From contig JAMPHA010000006.1 in NCBI GenBank assembly GCA_023663615.1, positions 24,317 through 88,316 of the forward strand: a stretch of DNA of 64,000 nucleotides. The letters run 5' to 3'. This document shows positions 41,259 through 49,183 of this stretch, in pieces. Below the pieces are notes generated by a model. The model saw only the letters and a list, made by a program, of their open reading frames with translations, searched no databases and was not told the DNA's origin. Position numbers and translations under genes: made by a program. This DNA is from DLAJ01 sp023663615. GTDB lineage: Bacteria; Bacillota; Clostridia; Lachnospirales; Lachnospiraceae. The stretch's first letter is position 1. The number at the start of each line of letters is the position of its first letter.

Positions 41259-43583
41259 ATGAAGTTGTTTGAAGGCGGCGCTTATCTGGTAAACGGAACG
41301 GAACTGATTCCCGACGGTGCGGATGCGCTCGATCAGGTAAAAAATAAGATTGGCGGAAGGGCGGTGGACGGTGAGCCGTTTACAAAGGAAAAAGCGAAAG
41401 AGGCGACGATCGCGTACGGTATTTTGAAAGCGCATAATACGTCCGGCAATATGGACAAGCTGAAGATCAAATTTGATAAGCTGACGTCCCACGACATCAC
41501 GTTTGTCGGCATTATTCAGACGGCGCGCGCGTCAGGCTTAAAAAAATTCCCGATTCCCTATGTGCTGACGAACTGCCACAATTCCCTGTGCGCGGTCGGC
41601 GGAACGATCAATGAGGACGACCATATGTATGGGTTATCCTGCGCGAAGCGTTACGGCGGCGTGTATGTGCCGCCTCACCAGGCGGTCATCCACCAGTTTG
41701 CGCGCGAGATGCTCACGGGCGGCGGCAAGATGATCTTAGGATCGGATTCCCACACGCGCTACGGCGCGCTCGGCACCATGGCGGTGGGCGAGGGCGGACC
41801 GGAGCTTGTCAAGCAGCTCTTAAATCAAACCTATGATATTAACATGCCGGAGGTTGTCGGCGTATATCTGACCGGGGAGCCGGCGCGGGGCGTCGGTCCG
41901 CAGGACGTGGCGCTTGCCATCATCGGCGAGGTGTTTGCAAACGGCTATGTCAAAAATAAAGTCATGGAATTTGTCGGACCGGGCGTATCGTCCCTGTCTC
42001 CGGATTTCCGGATCGGCATCGACGTCATGACGACGGAGACGACCTGCCTGTCTTCTATTTGGAGAACGGACGAGCAGGTAAAAGAGTTTTATGAGATTCA
42101 CGGGCGCGTGGAGGAATACGCGGAGTTAGAGCCGGGACAGGCGGCATATTATGACGGGATGATCGAAATTGATCTGAGTCAGATCAAGCCGATGATCGCG
42201 ATGCCGTTCCATCCGAGCAACACCTATACGATCGAGGAGCTGAACGCAAATCTTTCCGATATTTTGGCGGATGTGGAACGCCGCGCGGCAGTCAGCCTTG
42301 ACGGCGCGGTCGATTTCACGTTAAAGAATAAAGTACATAACGGAAAATTCATGGTCGATCAGGGCATCATTGCGGGCTGTGCGGGCGGCGGTTTTGAGAA
42401 CATCTGCGCGGCGGCGGACATTATGAAAGGCAGCAATATCGGAAGCGATGGATTTACGTTAAGCGTTTACCCCGCATCCATGCCCATTTATATGGAACTG
42501 ATTAAGAATGGCTGTGCGGCGGCGCTGATGGAAACGGGAGCCGTGTTAAAGACGGCGTTCTGCGGTCCGTGCTTTGGCGCGGGAGACACGCCTGCCAACA
42601 ATGCGTTCAGCATCCGCCACTCGACGCGGAATTTCCCGAACCGCGAGGGAAGCAAGATTCAGAACGGACAGATCGCTTCCGTTGCGCTGATGGACGCGCG
42701 CTCGATCGCGGCGACGGCGGCAAACAAGGGCGTGCTGACGGCGGCGACGGACGTGCCGTGTGAGATCGGGAAATACCGTTATCATTTTGACGCGAATATT
42801 TATGCGAACCGCGTGTTTGATTCGCACGGCGTCGCGGATGAGAGCGTGGAGATCACGTTTGGTCCGAACATCAAGGATTGGCCGGAAATGGTTCCGCTGA
42901 CGGAGCATCTGGTATTGCGGGTCGTATCCGAGATTCACGATCCGGTCACGACGACGGATGAACTGATCCCGTCGGGAGAGACATCCTCCTACCGCTCCAA
43001 CCCGCTCGGCTTGGCGGAGTTTACGTTATCGCGCAAAGATCCCGCCTATGTCGGACGCGCGAAGGAGATTCAGAAGGCGGAGAAGGCGCGCGAGGCGCTG
43101 CTGGCAGGAGAAGGCAGTGTAAAGCCATGTCAGACGGTTCCGGGGCTCCATGAGGTGTTGGGAAAGGTCAAGGCGCAGTTCCCGAACGCGAACCATACGA
43201 ATTTCGGTATCGGTTCCACGATCTTTGCGGTGAAGCCGGGAGACGGTTCCGCGCGGGAGCAGGCGGCAAGCTGCCAGAAAGTTTTAGGCGGCTGGGCGAA
43301 TATCGCGCATGAGTACGCGACGAAGCGTTACCGCAGCAATCTGATCAATTGGGGGATGCTGCCGTTTATTATCAAAGAGGGAGCGCTTCCGTTTGAGAAT
43401 CTCGATTATCTTTTCATCCCGAATATCCGCAGGGCGGTGGAGGAAAAGGCGGAGGAGATTCCCGCGTATGTCGTAAAAGAGGACGGGCTGCATGAATTTA
43501 CCCTGACGCTCGGCGAACTGACGGACGAGGAGCGTCAGATCATCTTAAAGGGCTGCCTGATCAACTATAACCGTGTGGAGTAA
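41259..43583 (+). CDS. aconitase-family hydratase (YbhJ-like)
   Basis: 774 residues of the aconitase superfamily. CHNSLCAVGGT, the DSHTRYGALGTM segment, IIAGCAGGGFENI and CGPCFGAGDTPANNAFSIRHSTRNFPNREGS (split at residue about 440) correspond to the iron-sulfur and substrate regions of aconitase; CGPCFG supplies two cluster cysteines near residues 434-437 and the Cys of GCAGGGF is the likely third. The order of domains fits the YbhJ/aconitase-homologue group, whose substrate is not established, more than canonical AcnA/AcnB. The start at 41259 follows ACGGAGGAAA. Monocistronic, with a good promoter and a terminator. Confidence 0.82.
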   Translation: MKLFEGGAYLVNGTELIPDGADALDQVKNKIGGRAVDGEPFTKEKAKEATIAYGILKAHNTSGNMDKLKIKFDKLTSHDITFVGIIQTARASGLKKFPIPYVLTNCHNSLCAVGGTINEDDHMYGLSCAKRYGGVYVPPHQAVIHQFAREMLTGGGKMILGSDSHTRYGALGTMAVGEGGPELVKQLLNQTYDINMPEVVGVYLTGEPARGVGPQDVALAIIGEVFANGYVKNKVMEFVGPGVSSLSPDFRIGIDVMTTETTCLSSIWRTDEQVKEFYEIHGRVEEYAELEPGQAAYYDGMIEIDLSQIKPMIAMPFHPSNTYTIEELNANLSDILADVERRAAVSLDGAVDFTLKNKVHNGKFMVDQGIIAGCAGGGFENICAAADIMKGSNIGSDGFTLSVYPASMPIYMELIKNGCAAALMETGAVLKTAFCGPCFGAGDTPANNAFSIRHSTRNFPNREGSKIQNGQIASVALMDARSIAATAANKGVLTAATDVPCEIGKYRYHFDANIYANRVFDSHGVADESVEITFGPNIKDWPEMVPLTEHLVLRVVSEIHDPVTTTDELIPSGETSSYRSNPLGLAEFTLSRKDPAYVGRAKEIQKAEKAREALLAGEGSVKPCQTVPGLHEVLGKVKAQFPNANHTNFGIGSTIFAVKPGDGSAREQAASCQKVLGGWANIAHEYATKRYRSNLINWGMLPFIIKEGALPFENLDYLFIPNIRRAVEEKAEEIPAYVVKEDGLHEFTLTLGELTDEERQIILKGCLINYNRVE

Positions 43584-43668
43584 TTGCGCGTTCGGATAAA
43601 CGGAAGCGCGGGGACGCCGCGGCTTTGTGCGGCTTGGACAAAATCGCTCAAGTGTTTGTAAAGATACG

Positions 43669-43705
43669 AAATACCATTCTGCTTTGCGGCGGGATGGTAT
43701 TTTTA
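43669..43705 (+). terminator. terminator after the hydratase gene
   Basis: AAATACCAT / ATGGTATTTTT around a GC-rich loop. A separate perfect 8-bp hairpin (GAAATCTT / AAGATTTC, 43766-43796) lies between this terminator and the next gene and has no T run. Confidence 0.8.
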
Positions 43706-43851
43706 TGCCATAGTTATCTTGTTTTTGCAAAAGAAGGACGATATATCAATTGTATCGCAATACTTGAAATCTTTTGCTTCGCGGACGGAAGATTTCATTG
43801 CGTTCGGTGCGAATTCCTTTACATCAAAGCAGAAAACAGGAGGCAGGGTAT

Positions 43852-45027
43852 TTGCGAATTGATTCCAGCAAAATAGGAATGGAGTCCGCCAGAAGGTATT
43901 CTTCTGTCAAAGGGGCGGGTGTATCCGCCGCGGCACAGGGAAGTGTCTTAGTAAGAAACGGTTCTTTCGGGAACATGGTAAGCAGTTGGTCGTCCAATGC
44001 GGGCATGACGAAAAACAGCTACGGCAGCATGACGCAGCTGCGCAACGGGAAAGGCGGTATGACGCAGTTACGCTATACGCGTTCGGAAACCTACTCGGTG
44101 CAGAGCATTCGGAGCGACCGCCGCGCGCAGACGTATGAGGACATCCGGGTTTCGTCCATCATGCATCTGCTCAAACTCTTTTTTGCAAAAAAAGGAGGAA
44201 CAACAAGGGACGGTGCGGTTTACAGCACGGAATCCGGCAGCGCGAAGGGATACGGCAGTGCGGAAGGGAGCGCGCAGGCAGCGGAGGATCAGACCTATCT
44301 TCCCTTGCAGACGCTGGGCGACAGAATCAAATTTTCCCCCGCGCAGTCAAAGCCGATCATGAATGTGGTGGTCGGCGCGGCAGGCAGCTATGAGAGCGAG
44401 GAGACTTCGTTCTCCACGCAGGGAACGGTAGTGACGAAGGACGGCAGGGAGATCAAATTCGGCATCGACATGAAAATGTCGCGGAGCTTTGCGGAATACT
44501 ATGAGGTAAAGACGCCGGCAAAGCAGACGACGTTCTGTGATCCGCTCGTTATCAATCTGGATACGGATATTGCAGAACTGTCCGATCAGAAATTTCTATT
44601 TGACATTGACAATGACGGGGTTTTGGATGAGGTTTCCAAACTTTCGTCGAAAAGCGGCTATCTGGCGCTTGACAAAAACGGCGACGGCAAGATCAACGAC
44701 GGCGGCGAGCTGTTCGGCACGAAAAGCGGCAACGGTTTTGCGGATCTTGCGGCGTATGACGATGACGGCAACGGATGGATCGACGAGGATGACGAGATTT
44801 TTGATAAGCTGCTGATCTGGGCAAAGGATGAGCACGGAAACGATAAGCTTTATCATCTGAAGGACCGCGGCGTCGGCGCGATTTGTCTTGCGTCCGCCGC
44901 AACGGAGTTTGCGCTCAATCATATGCAGACGAATGAGTCCAACGGCGTGATCCGCCGGACCGGCATGTTTTTGTTTGAGAGCGGGGACGTCGGCACCGTG
45001 CAGCATGTAGATTTAGCCAAAGCGTGA
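43852..45027 (+). CDS. EF-hand-type calcium-binding protein of unknown function
   Basis: 391 residues, no signal peptide. The first 200 are Ser/Gly/Thr-rich. The C-terminus has Ca-loop motifs DIDNDGVLDE, DKNGDGKINDGGELFG and DDDGNGWIDEDDE, a pattern seen in RTX-like and Lachnospiraceae proteins (LDKNGDGKINDGGELFG). I choose a TTG start at 43852, 8 nt after AGGAGG; an ATG-less frame extends upstream without a binding site. It lies 62 nt before the SpoIID-like gene, whose promoter seems to start in the gap, so it is likely a separate unit. Probably a calcium-dependent structural or export-linked protein. Confidence 0.72.
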   Translation: MRIDSSKIGMESARRYSSVKGAGVSAAAQGSVLVRNGSFGNMVSSWSSNAGMTKNSYGSMTQLRNGKGGMTQLRYTRSETYSVQSIRSDRRAQTYEDIRVSSIMHLLKLFFAKKGGTTRDGAVYSTESGSAKGYGSAEGSAQAAEDQTYLPLQTLGDRIKFSPAQSKPIMNVVVGAAGSYESEETSFSTQGTVVTKDGREIKFGIDMKMSRSFAEYYEVKTPAKQTTFCDPLVINLDTDIAELSDQKFLFDIDNDGVLDEVSKLSSKSGYLALDKNGDGKINDGGELFGTKSGNGFADLAAYDDDGNGWIDEDDEIFDKLLIWAKDEHGNDKLYHLKDRGVGAICLASAATEFALNHMQTNESNGVIRRTGMFLFESGDVGTVQHVDLAKA

Positions 45028-45045
45028 AGAGAATAAAAAATGGGT

Positions 45046-45072
45046 ATGTCCAAGGCGGTTTCCGCATACAAT
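45046..45072 (+). promoter_or_regulatory. candidate sigma-E promoter of the SpoIID-like gene
   Basis: CATACAAT at 45065-45072 equals the sigma-E -10 consensus CATACAnT; an AT-centred -35-like GTATGT lies about 16 nt upstream. It ends 17 nt before the start codon. spoIID is sigma-E-controlled in Bacillus. Confidence 0.5.
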
Positions 45073-45089
45073 AGTGCGGGGGTGCGGAC

Positions 45090-46079
45090 ATGGACAGATA
45101 CGGGAAAAAAAGAACCACATGGAGAGCCCGGACGGGGATCTGCCTTGTGGTTCTTTTTGTGTTATTTGTTATACCGCTCATTGTTGTTCTCGTCGTGATC
45201 CGTCCGGAACAAAAAAACGGGGCGGATACATTGGCGGGGAACAACAGGGAGGAGTCGGCGGATGCCGCGGTATATACCGTTTTGTGCGAGCAGGAGGCGG
45301 GGAGCATCAGCGTGCCGCTGGAGACGGCGCTTGTCAGTATGCTTGCCGGCGTTATGGACGAAGATGCGCCGGCGGAGGCGCTGCGCGCCATGGCTATCCT
45401 GCTGCGGACACAGGCGGTATATGAGATCGAGCAGACGGGGAGCTGTCTGATACAGGGTTATGAGGACGAGACGGCGCTGCGGGAACGGTGGGGAGAGCAG
45501 TACAATACTTATTATGCGGTTTATGCGGACGCGGCGGCGCAGACGGGCGGCATTATCATGACTTATGACGGAAAGCCGGTCGAGACGGCGTTTCACCTGA
45601 TCAGCGCGGGGCATACGCGTGATCCGGCATTGTTGGGAGACGGGAAGGTATATCATTGGCGATCCGTTTCCTGTGAGCAGGATCTTATGGCAAAAGAGTA
45701 CCGCACCGTCATCGATTATCCGGCGCAGAAGCTGGACGCCTGCTTAAAAACACTGACCGGAAGCACGTCGATCGCGGGCGCGCAGATCGTGATCGAGGAG
45801 CGGGACGAGACGGGATATGTGCTGGCGCTGTCCATAAGCGGCGGGGGATTTGACGCGTTTTGCATCGGCGGCGAGCAGTTTAGGACGGTGTTTGGCTTAC
45901 CGTCATCCCATTTTACGGTGGAACAATCGGGGGACGGCGTGCGCTTTATCTGCTTCGGGAGCGGGCATGGGTATGGGCTGAGCATTTATCAGTCGTGCGT
46001 GCTGGCGAAGGAGGGATGGTCCTGTATGGATATATTAAAATATTTTTTTGACGAAATTGTATTTATGAGAATTGCATAA
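45090..46079 (+). CDS. spoIID: SpoIID/LytB-domain protein, active site altered
   Basis: 329 residues. An N-terminal helix (TGICLVVLFVLFVIPLIVVLVVI) anchors a SpoIID/LytB domain: SVPLETALVSMLAGVMDEDAPAEALRAMAIL and HLISAGHTRD. SpoIID is the lytic transglycosylase that, with SpoIIP/SpoIIM, digests septal peptidoglycan during engulfment. The usual VVAAEMP motif with the catalytic Glu reads MLAGVMD here, with Val at residue 88. The SpoIIQ-like gene follows, as in Bacillus where spoIID and spoIIQ are near neighbours. Either it acts only as a structural part or it is a degenerate paralogue with the true SpoIID elsewhere. Confidence 0.82.
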   Translation: MDRYGKKRTTWRARTGICLVVLFVLFVIPLIVVLVVIRPEQKNGADTLAGNNREESADAAVYTVLCEQEAGSISVPLETALVSMLAGVMDEDAPAEALRAMAILLRTQAVYEIEQTGSCLIQGYEDETALRERWGEQYNTYYAVYADAAAQTGGIIMTYDGKPVETAFHLISAGHTRDPALLGDGKVYHWRSVSCEQDLMAKEYRTVIDYPAQKLDACLKTLTGSTSIAGAQIVIEERDETGYVLALSISGGGFDAFCIGGEQFRTVFGLPSSHFTVEQSGDGVRFICFGSGHGYGLSIYQSCVLAKEGWSCMDILKYFFDEIVFMRIA

Positions 46080-46103
46080 AAGAATGATTACGGGAGAAAC
46101 TAA
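46075..46103 (+). promoter_or_regulatory. sigma-F promoter of the SpoIIQ-like gene
   Basis: GCATA at 46075-46079, 14 nt, then GGAGAAACTA at 46094-46103, a full match to the sigma-F -10 pattern GGnnAnAHTR. The -35 overlaps the end of the SpoIID-like gene. spoIIQ is a classic forespore sigma-F gene. Confidence 0.78.
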
Positions 46104-46148
46104 CCCCATAAACAGTGAAAAAGCCAAAAACTGACAGGGGGTTATGAC

Positions 46149-47177
46149 ATGGGAAACAGATTTGATTTGGATAATGGAGATAAAAAATCAGTCCACGGGC
46201 GGCAGATCGGCAAAAAAAAGATGAATAAGGAAAAGGTGATCATGCTGGGCGCTTCGGTCGCGGTGCTGGGCGCGCTGACGTTCACCGGCGTGTATCTGGG
46301 AACGCGCGGAAAGGATGATACCGGAGAGCAGAGAATTGATTTTTCGGTTCTGGAGGATGCGGCAAGGGAGCAGGAGCGGCAGGAGCAGGCACAACAGGCG
46401 CAGCAGGAACAGCAGGAACAGCAAAACAGCGCATTTGCGGACGGTTTTGTGGAGCATGACGATATGGATGTCGATCCGGATCTGTATGCGGAATATAAGC
46501 AGGCAAACTCGGAGGAGATTGTCAATCCGGGTCTGGAGAGCGCGCAGAACGACGCGCAGGAAGACGGAGAGGGCGAGTCGGACGAGGGGGAAAACGGAGC
46601 GGCGGAAGGAATCTCTGCGGACAGCGGAGAGGCGGATTCTTCGGATTCCATGAGCTATCTGAGCGAGGAGGAGCGCCAGCAGGCGGATCGTGAGACGGCG
46701 GCAGGCATGGATCAGGAAGCGATTCTGCAAAGCAAGATCGAGACGGCGGCGCAGACGCTGCAGTTTGATGCAAGTCAGACGCTTGCATGGCCGGTCGTCG
46801 GCAACGTGCTGATCAATTACAGTATGGACGGATATGTGTATTTTACGACGCTTGGGCAGTACCGTTACAGTCCGGCGATCGTGATCGCGGCGGCGCCGGG
46901 AGAGTATATTACGTCGGCGTGCGACGGAATTGTAAGTAATGTTTTTTATGATGAGGAGATCGGAAATGCCGTCACGGTGACGCTTGGAAGCGGCTACGAG
47001 CTGACCTACGGGCAGCTTACGGATATTGCGGTCGAGCGCGGCGATTATATCGCGACGGGCGAACTGATCGGCGTGGTGGCGGAGCCGACAAAATATTATG
47101 TGCTGGAAGGCAGCAATGTGTATTTTGCCATGACAAAAGACGGCGAGCCGGTCAATCCGCTGACGCTTTTGCAATAA
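46149..47177 (+). CDS. spoIIQ: SpoIIQ-like M23/LytM-fold protein without catalytic histidines
   Basis: 342 residues: short cytosolic part, one helix (VIMLGASVAVLGALTFTGVYLG), an acidic/Gln-rich spacer of about 130 residues with QEQQEQQ runs, then a LytM/M23 domain from about residue 205 to the end (YITSACDGIVSNVFYDEEIGNAVTVTLGSGYELTYGQLTDI). The domain has no His at all: the HxGxD motif reads SPAIVI and the YxHL motif reads YGQL, so it cannot bind catalytic zinc. In Bacillus SpoIIQ is likewise inactive and forms the forespore half of the SpoIIQ-SpoIIIAH channel. A perfect sigma-F -10 lies upstream. The ATG follows AGGGGG by 7 nt. Confidence 0.85.
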   Translation: MGNRFDLDNGDKKSVHGRQIGKKKMNKEKVIMLGASVAVLGALTFTGVYLGTRGKDDTGEQRIDFSVLEDAAREQERQEQAQQAQQEQQEQQNSAFADGFVEHDDMDVDPDLYAEYKQANSEEIVNPGLESAQNDAQEDGEGESDEGENGAAEGISADSGEADSSDSMSYLSEEERQQADRETAAGMDQEAILQSKIETAAQTLQFDASQTLAWPVVGNVLINYSMDGYVYFTTLGQYRYSPAIVIAAAPGEYITSACDGIVSNVFYDEEIGNAVTVTLGSGYELTYGQLTDIAVERGDYIATGELIGVVAEPTKYYVLEGSNVYFAMTKDGEPVNPLTLLQ

Positions 47178-47300
47178 AAAAGAGTTTGCGGAACGCAAAC
47201 TCTTTCGAAGAATCTGCCTCCAGCAGATTCTTCCGGGTTACGGAATTTTCTATAACTTAAAAAAGAGTTTCCTGCGGAAATTCTTATAAGTTAAAAAATC
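47177..47300. repeat. dispersed hairpin repeats and terminator after spoIIQ
   Basis: AAAAAAGAGTTTGCG / CGCAAACTCTTT (terminator of spoIIQ), then AAGAATCTGCC / AGCAGATTCTT, then a copy of AAAAAAGAGTTTCC..GGAAATTCTTATAAG. Same family as after spoVG and the permease pair. Confidence 0.75.
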
Positions 47301-47308
47301 ACGCTTTT

Positions 47309-47456
47309 GGGGCGGACAACGTGCGAAAACCGCAATGGTGAATACAATAAGGTAGAGCCAAAAATCCGTAATCGATCTTCCTACTTTTTTCACCTGCGGC
47401 GGTCACATGTTGTCCGCGCGAACGACAGTCCGGCAGAGCAGGGCTGTTGTTTTCGT
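47309..47456 (+). ncRNA. candidate structured RNA with its own terminator
   Basis: CGGACAAC (47313-47320) pairs with GTTGTCCG (47409-47416); a symmetric 9x9 internal loop follows; then CCGCA(AT)GGTGAA (47330-47342) pairs with TTCACCTGCGG (47389-47399) and AAGGTAG (47349-47355) with CTACTTT (47381-47387). Directly after is an 11-bp terminator stem AACGACAGTCC / GGGCTGTTGTT (47421-47450) and a T-rich tail. The long rod with a central bubble recalls 6S RNA in shape, but it is shorter than typical 6S and I cannot assign a family. Confidence 0.45.
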
Positions 47457-47478
47457 TAAAATACCTGTTTTCGTCGAT

Positions 47479-47559
47479 TGCTTTACCATAGAAAAACGTA
47501 CATCACAGGAGACACGGCGCTAAAATCTCCGCGGATGTACGTTTACATATGCTTTACCA
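47479..47559. repeat. hairpin flanked by 10-bp direct repeats
   Basis: AAACGTACATC (47494-47504) and GATGTACGTTT (47534-47544) form a perfect 11-bp stem with an inner GGAGA/TCTCC stem. TGCTTTACCA occurs on both sides, at 47479-47488 and 47550-47559. It could be a terminator, a small mobile-element trace or a protein-binding site. Confidence 0.6.
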
Positions 47560-47626
47560 AAAGGGCGGAAGGTAGTATAATATCATAGATGCGGCAATTT
47601 TCTATGATTTTAGGGATACAAAAAGG

Positions 47627-49183
47627 ATGGAGGTTCGTGTGAGGAGTACTTCGGGAACGCGTGCGGGAAATGCATTTCTGCACGGCGTGTATGCGCGGGG
47701 CATGAATGTGCGCGATATTTGTATGCGGTGTGTGCATATGCGATGCATGAGTGCGCGGGAGATTTGTATGCGTTGTGCGCATGCGTTATGCATGAATATG
47801 CGGAGGAACTGTGCGCTATGCGTCTGCGTGCTTAGTATGTGTGTACTGAGCGGCTGTGCAGAGCAGCAGTCTCAGACCGAGGATACGGACATCGAGGAGA
47901 ATGTGCAGGCGGGATATGTCGGCATGGCGGGTGACCGGGCACAGATTCAGTATCAGGTATCACGGATGCGGCCATCCGTGTTGACGGATCAGATCGGATA
48001 TGAGACCGACAGCACAAAGCTTGCTGTTTTCATTGACGGACAGAATGGCCAGACCTTTGAAGTGATCAATGCGGAGACAGGAGAGACCGTCTACAGCGGA
48101 AAAATGGAATATGCGGGAAGGGATGAGCAGACGCAGCGCGCGGTATGCTATGGCACGTTCACGGAGATGGTCGAGGAGGGCAGGTATTATATCCGCGCGG
48201 GCGCGCTTGGAGAGTCGTATTCGTTTTTGGTCGGAAGCGCGCTTTACAGCGATCTGTTCCGACAGCTCTGTGCATCCTATGAGCAGCTTTGGCATCCGGG
48301 GGTTTATGAGCCGGAATATCTCATTGAAGATGCGCGCACGATTTCGAATCTGCTTATTGCATATGAGTATTATACGGGAATTTTTGGCGATGACACGGGC
48401 TGCAGGTACAGCGGAAATACGATTCCCGACCTGATCGAGCTTGTGGCGCAGAGAGTGGAGCAGATCTTAACGTTGGATATAGATACGCTTTCCGGGGAGG
48501 AGCTTGGCGCTTACGCGGGGATCCTGGCGAAATTTTCGCAGGATTATAAGGCGGTTGACGCTGAAAGGTCGGCGCAGTGTCTGACCGCTGCGCAGAACGG
48601 GTATGATCGGCTTTTACAGATCAGCCAAAACGCGGGAAACGGAGCGGCGGATCGGGACGAAAGTATGTCTTTTTATGCGGCGGCGGAACTGTTTCGGGCG
48701 ACCGGATATGCGCGCTACCATACGGCGGTGAAGGAGTATCTGAGAGAGGCAGAGGCGGGTACGCCGGACGGTTGTGATGAGAGCATGGAATTTTATGGGA
48801 AGGTCGCGTATCTGTCGGCGAAATACAGGGTGGATACGGCGTTGTGCAGTAAGGTGATCAGCGCGGTCATGAGTGAAGTGGAGGTGCTTGCCGCAGCTTA
48901 TAACGGGCAGGTCTATCTGACGGCCGCGGAGCATCCGGGCGGGCTGTGCGACGATATGGTAAAATTTGCCGTCGTCAATTATGTGATCACGAATCAGGAA
49001 TATGTGACGGTGCAGGAAAATCAGTTACATTATCTTTTAGGGCGCAATCCGGAGGGGGAGAGCTATCTTCCGTTCGGCGCATGTCAGGCGGAGGAAATGG
49101 TTATTGATGATGGAGAGCAGGTGTCTGCATTGATCTTATTGATGTGTGAGATCATGAAGGCAGAAACGGAGGAAACAAATTGA
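47627..49183 (+). CDS. GH9-like lipoprotein with N-terminal Ig-like domain
   Basis: 518 residues from the first ATG. After the lipobox (MCVLSGC) comes an Ig-like cellulase N-terminal domain (RPSVLTDQIGYETDSTKLAVFIDGQ, FEVINAETGETVYSG) and an all-helical region that resembles a GH9 (alpha/alpha)6 barrel (SDLFRQLCASYEQLWH, LGRNPEGESYLPFG). The typical catalytic DAGD motif is replaced by DDTGCRYSG, so activity is doubtful. The N-terminus is odd: a 45-nt Cys/Met/Arg repeat provides ATGs at 47702, 47747 and 47792, the last giving a clean signal (MNMRRNCALCVCVLSMCVLSGC). The 3' end overlaps ddl by 4 nt, so it is translationally coupled to cell-wall genes. Confidence 0.7.
   Translation: MEVRVRSTSGTRAGNAFLHGVYARGMNVRDICMRCVHMRCMSAREICMRCAHALCMNMRRNCALCVCVLSMCVLSGCAEQQSQTEDTDIEENVQAGYVGMAGDRAQIQYQVSRMRPSVLTDQIGYETDSTKLAVFIDGQNGQTFEVINAETGETVYSGKMEYAGRDEQTQRAVCYGTFTEMVEEGRYYIRAGALGESYSFLVGSALYSDLFRQLCASYEQLWHPGVYEPEYLIEDARTISNLLIAYEYYTGIFGDDTGCRYSGNTIPDLIELVAQRVEQILTLDIDTLSGEELGAYAGILAKFSQDYKAVDAERSAQCLTAAQNGYDRLLQISQNAGNGAADRDESMSFYAAAELFRATGYARYHTAVKEYLREAEAGTPDGCDESMEFYGKVAYLSAKYRVDTALCSKVISAVMSEVEVLAAAYNGQVYLTAAEHPGGLCDDMVKFAVVNYVITNQEYVTVQENQLHYLLGRNPEGESYLPFGACQAEEMVIDDGEQVSALILLMCEIMKAETEETN
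47702..47830 (+). repeat. 45-nt tandem repeat in the signal-peptide region of the GH9-like gene
   Basis: Units 47702-47746 (MNVRDICMRCVHMRC), 47747-47791 (MSAREICMRCAHALC) and a diverged third from 47792 (MNMRRNCALCVCV). Each unit begins with an in-frame ATG. Confidence 0.85.

Noticed and set aside
46188..47198. A 336-codon minus-strand open frame
   Set aside because: Opposite the SpoIIQ-like gene, which has a sigma-F promoter, ribosome binding site and a recognisable domain.
47309..47422. Cyclic di-GMP or other known riboswitch
   Set aside because: It is followed by its own terminator 170 nt before the next gene, and the conserved loops of those riboswitches are not present.
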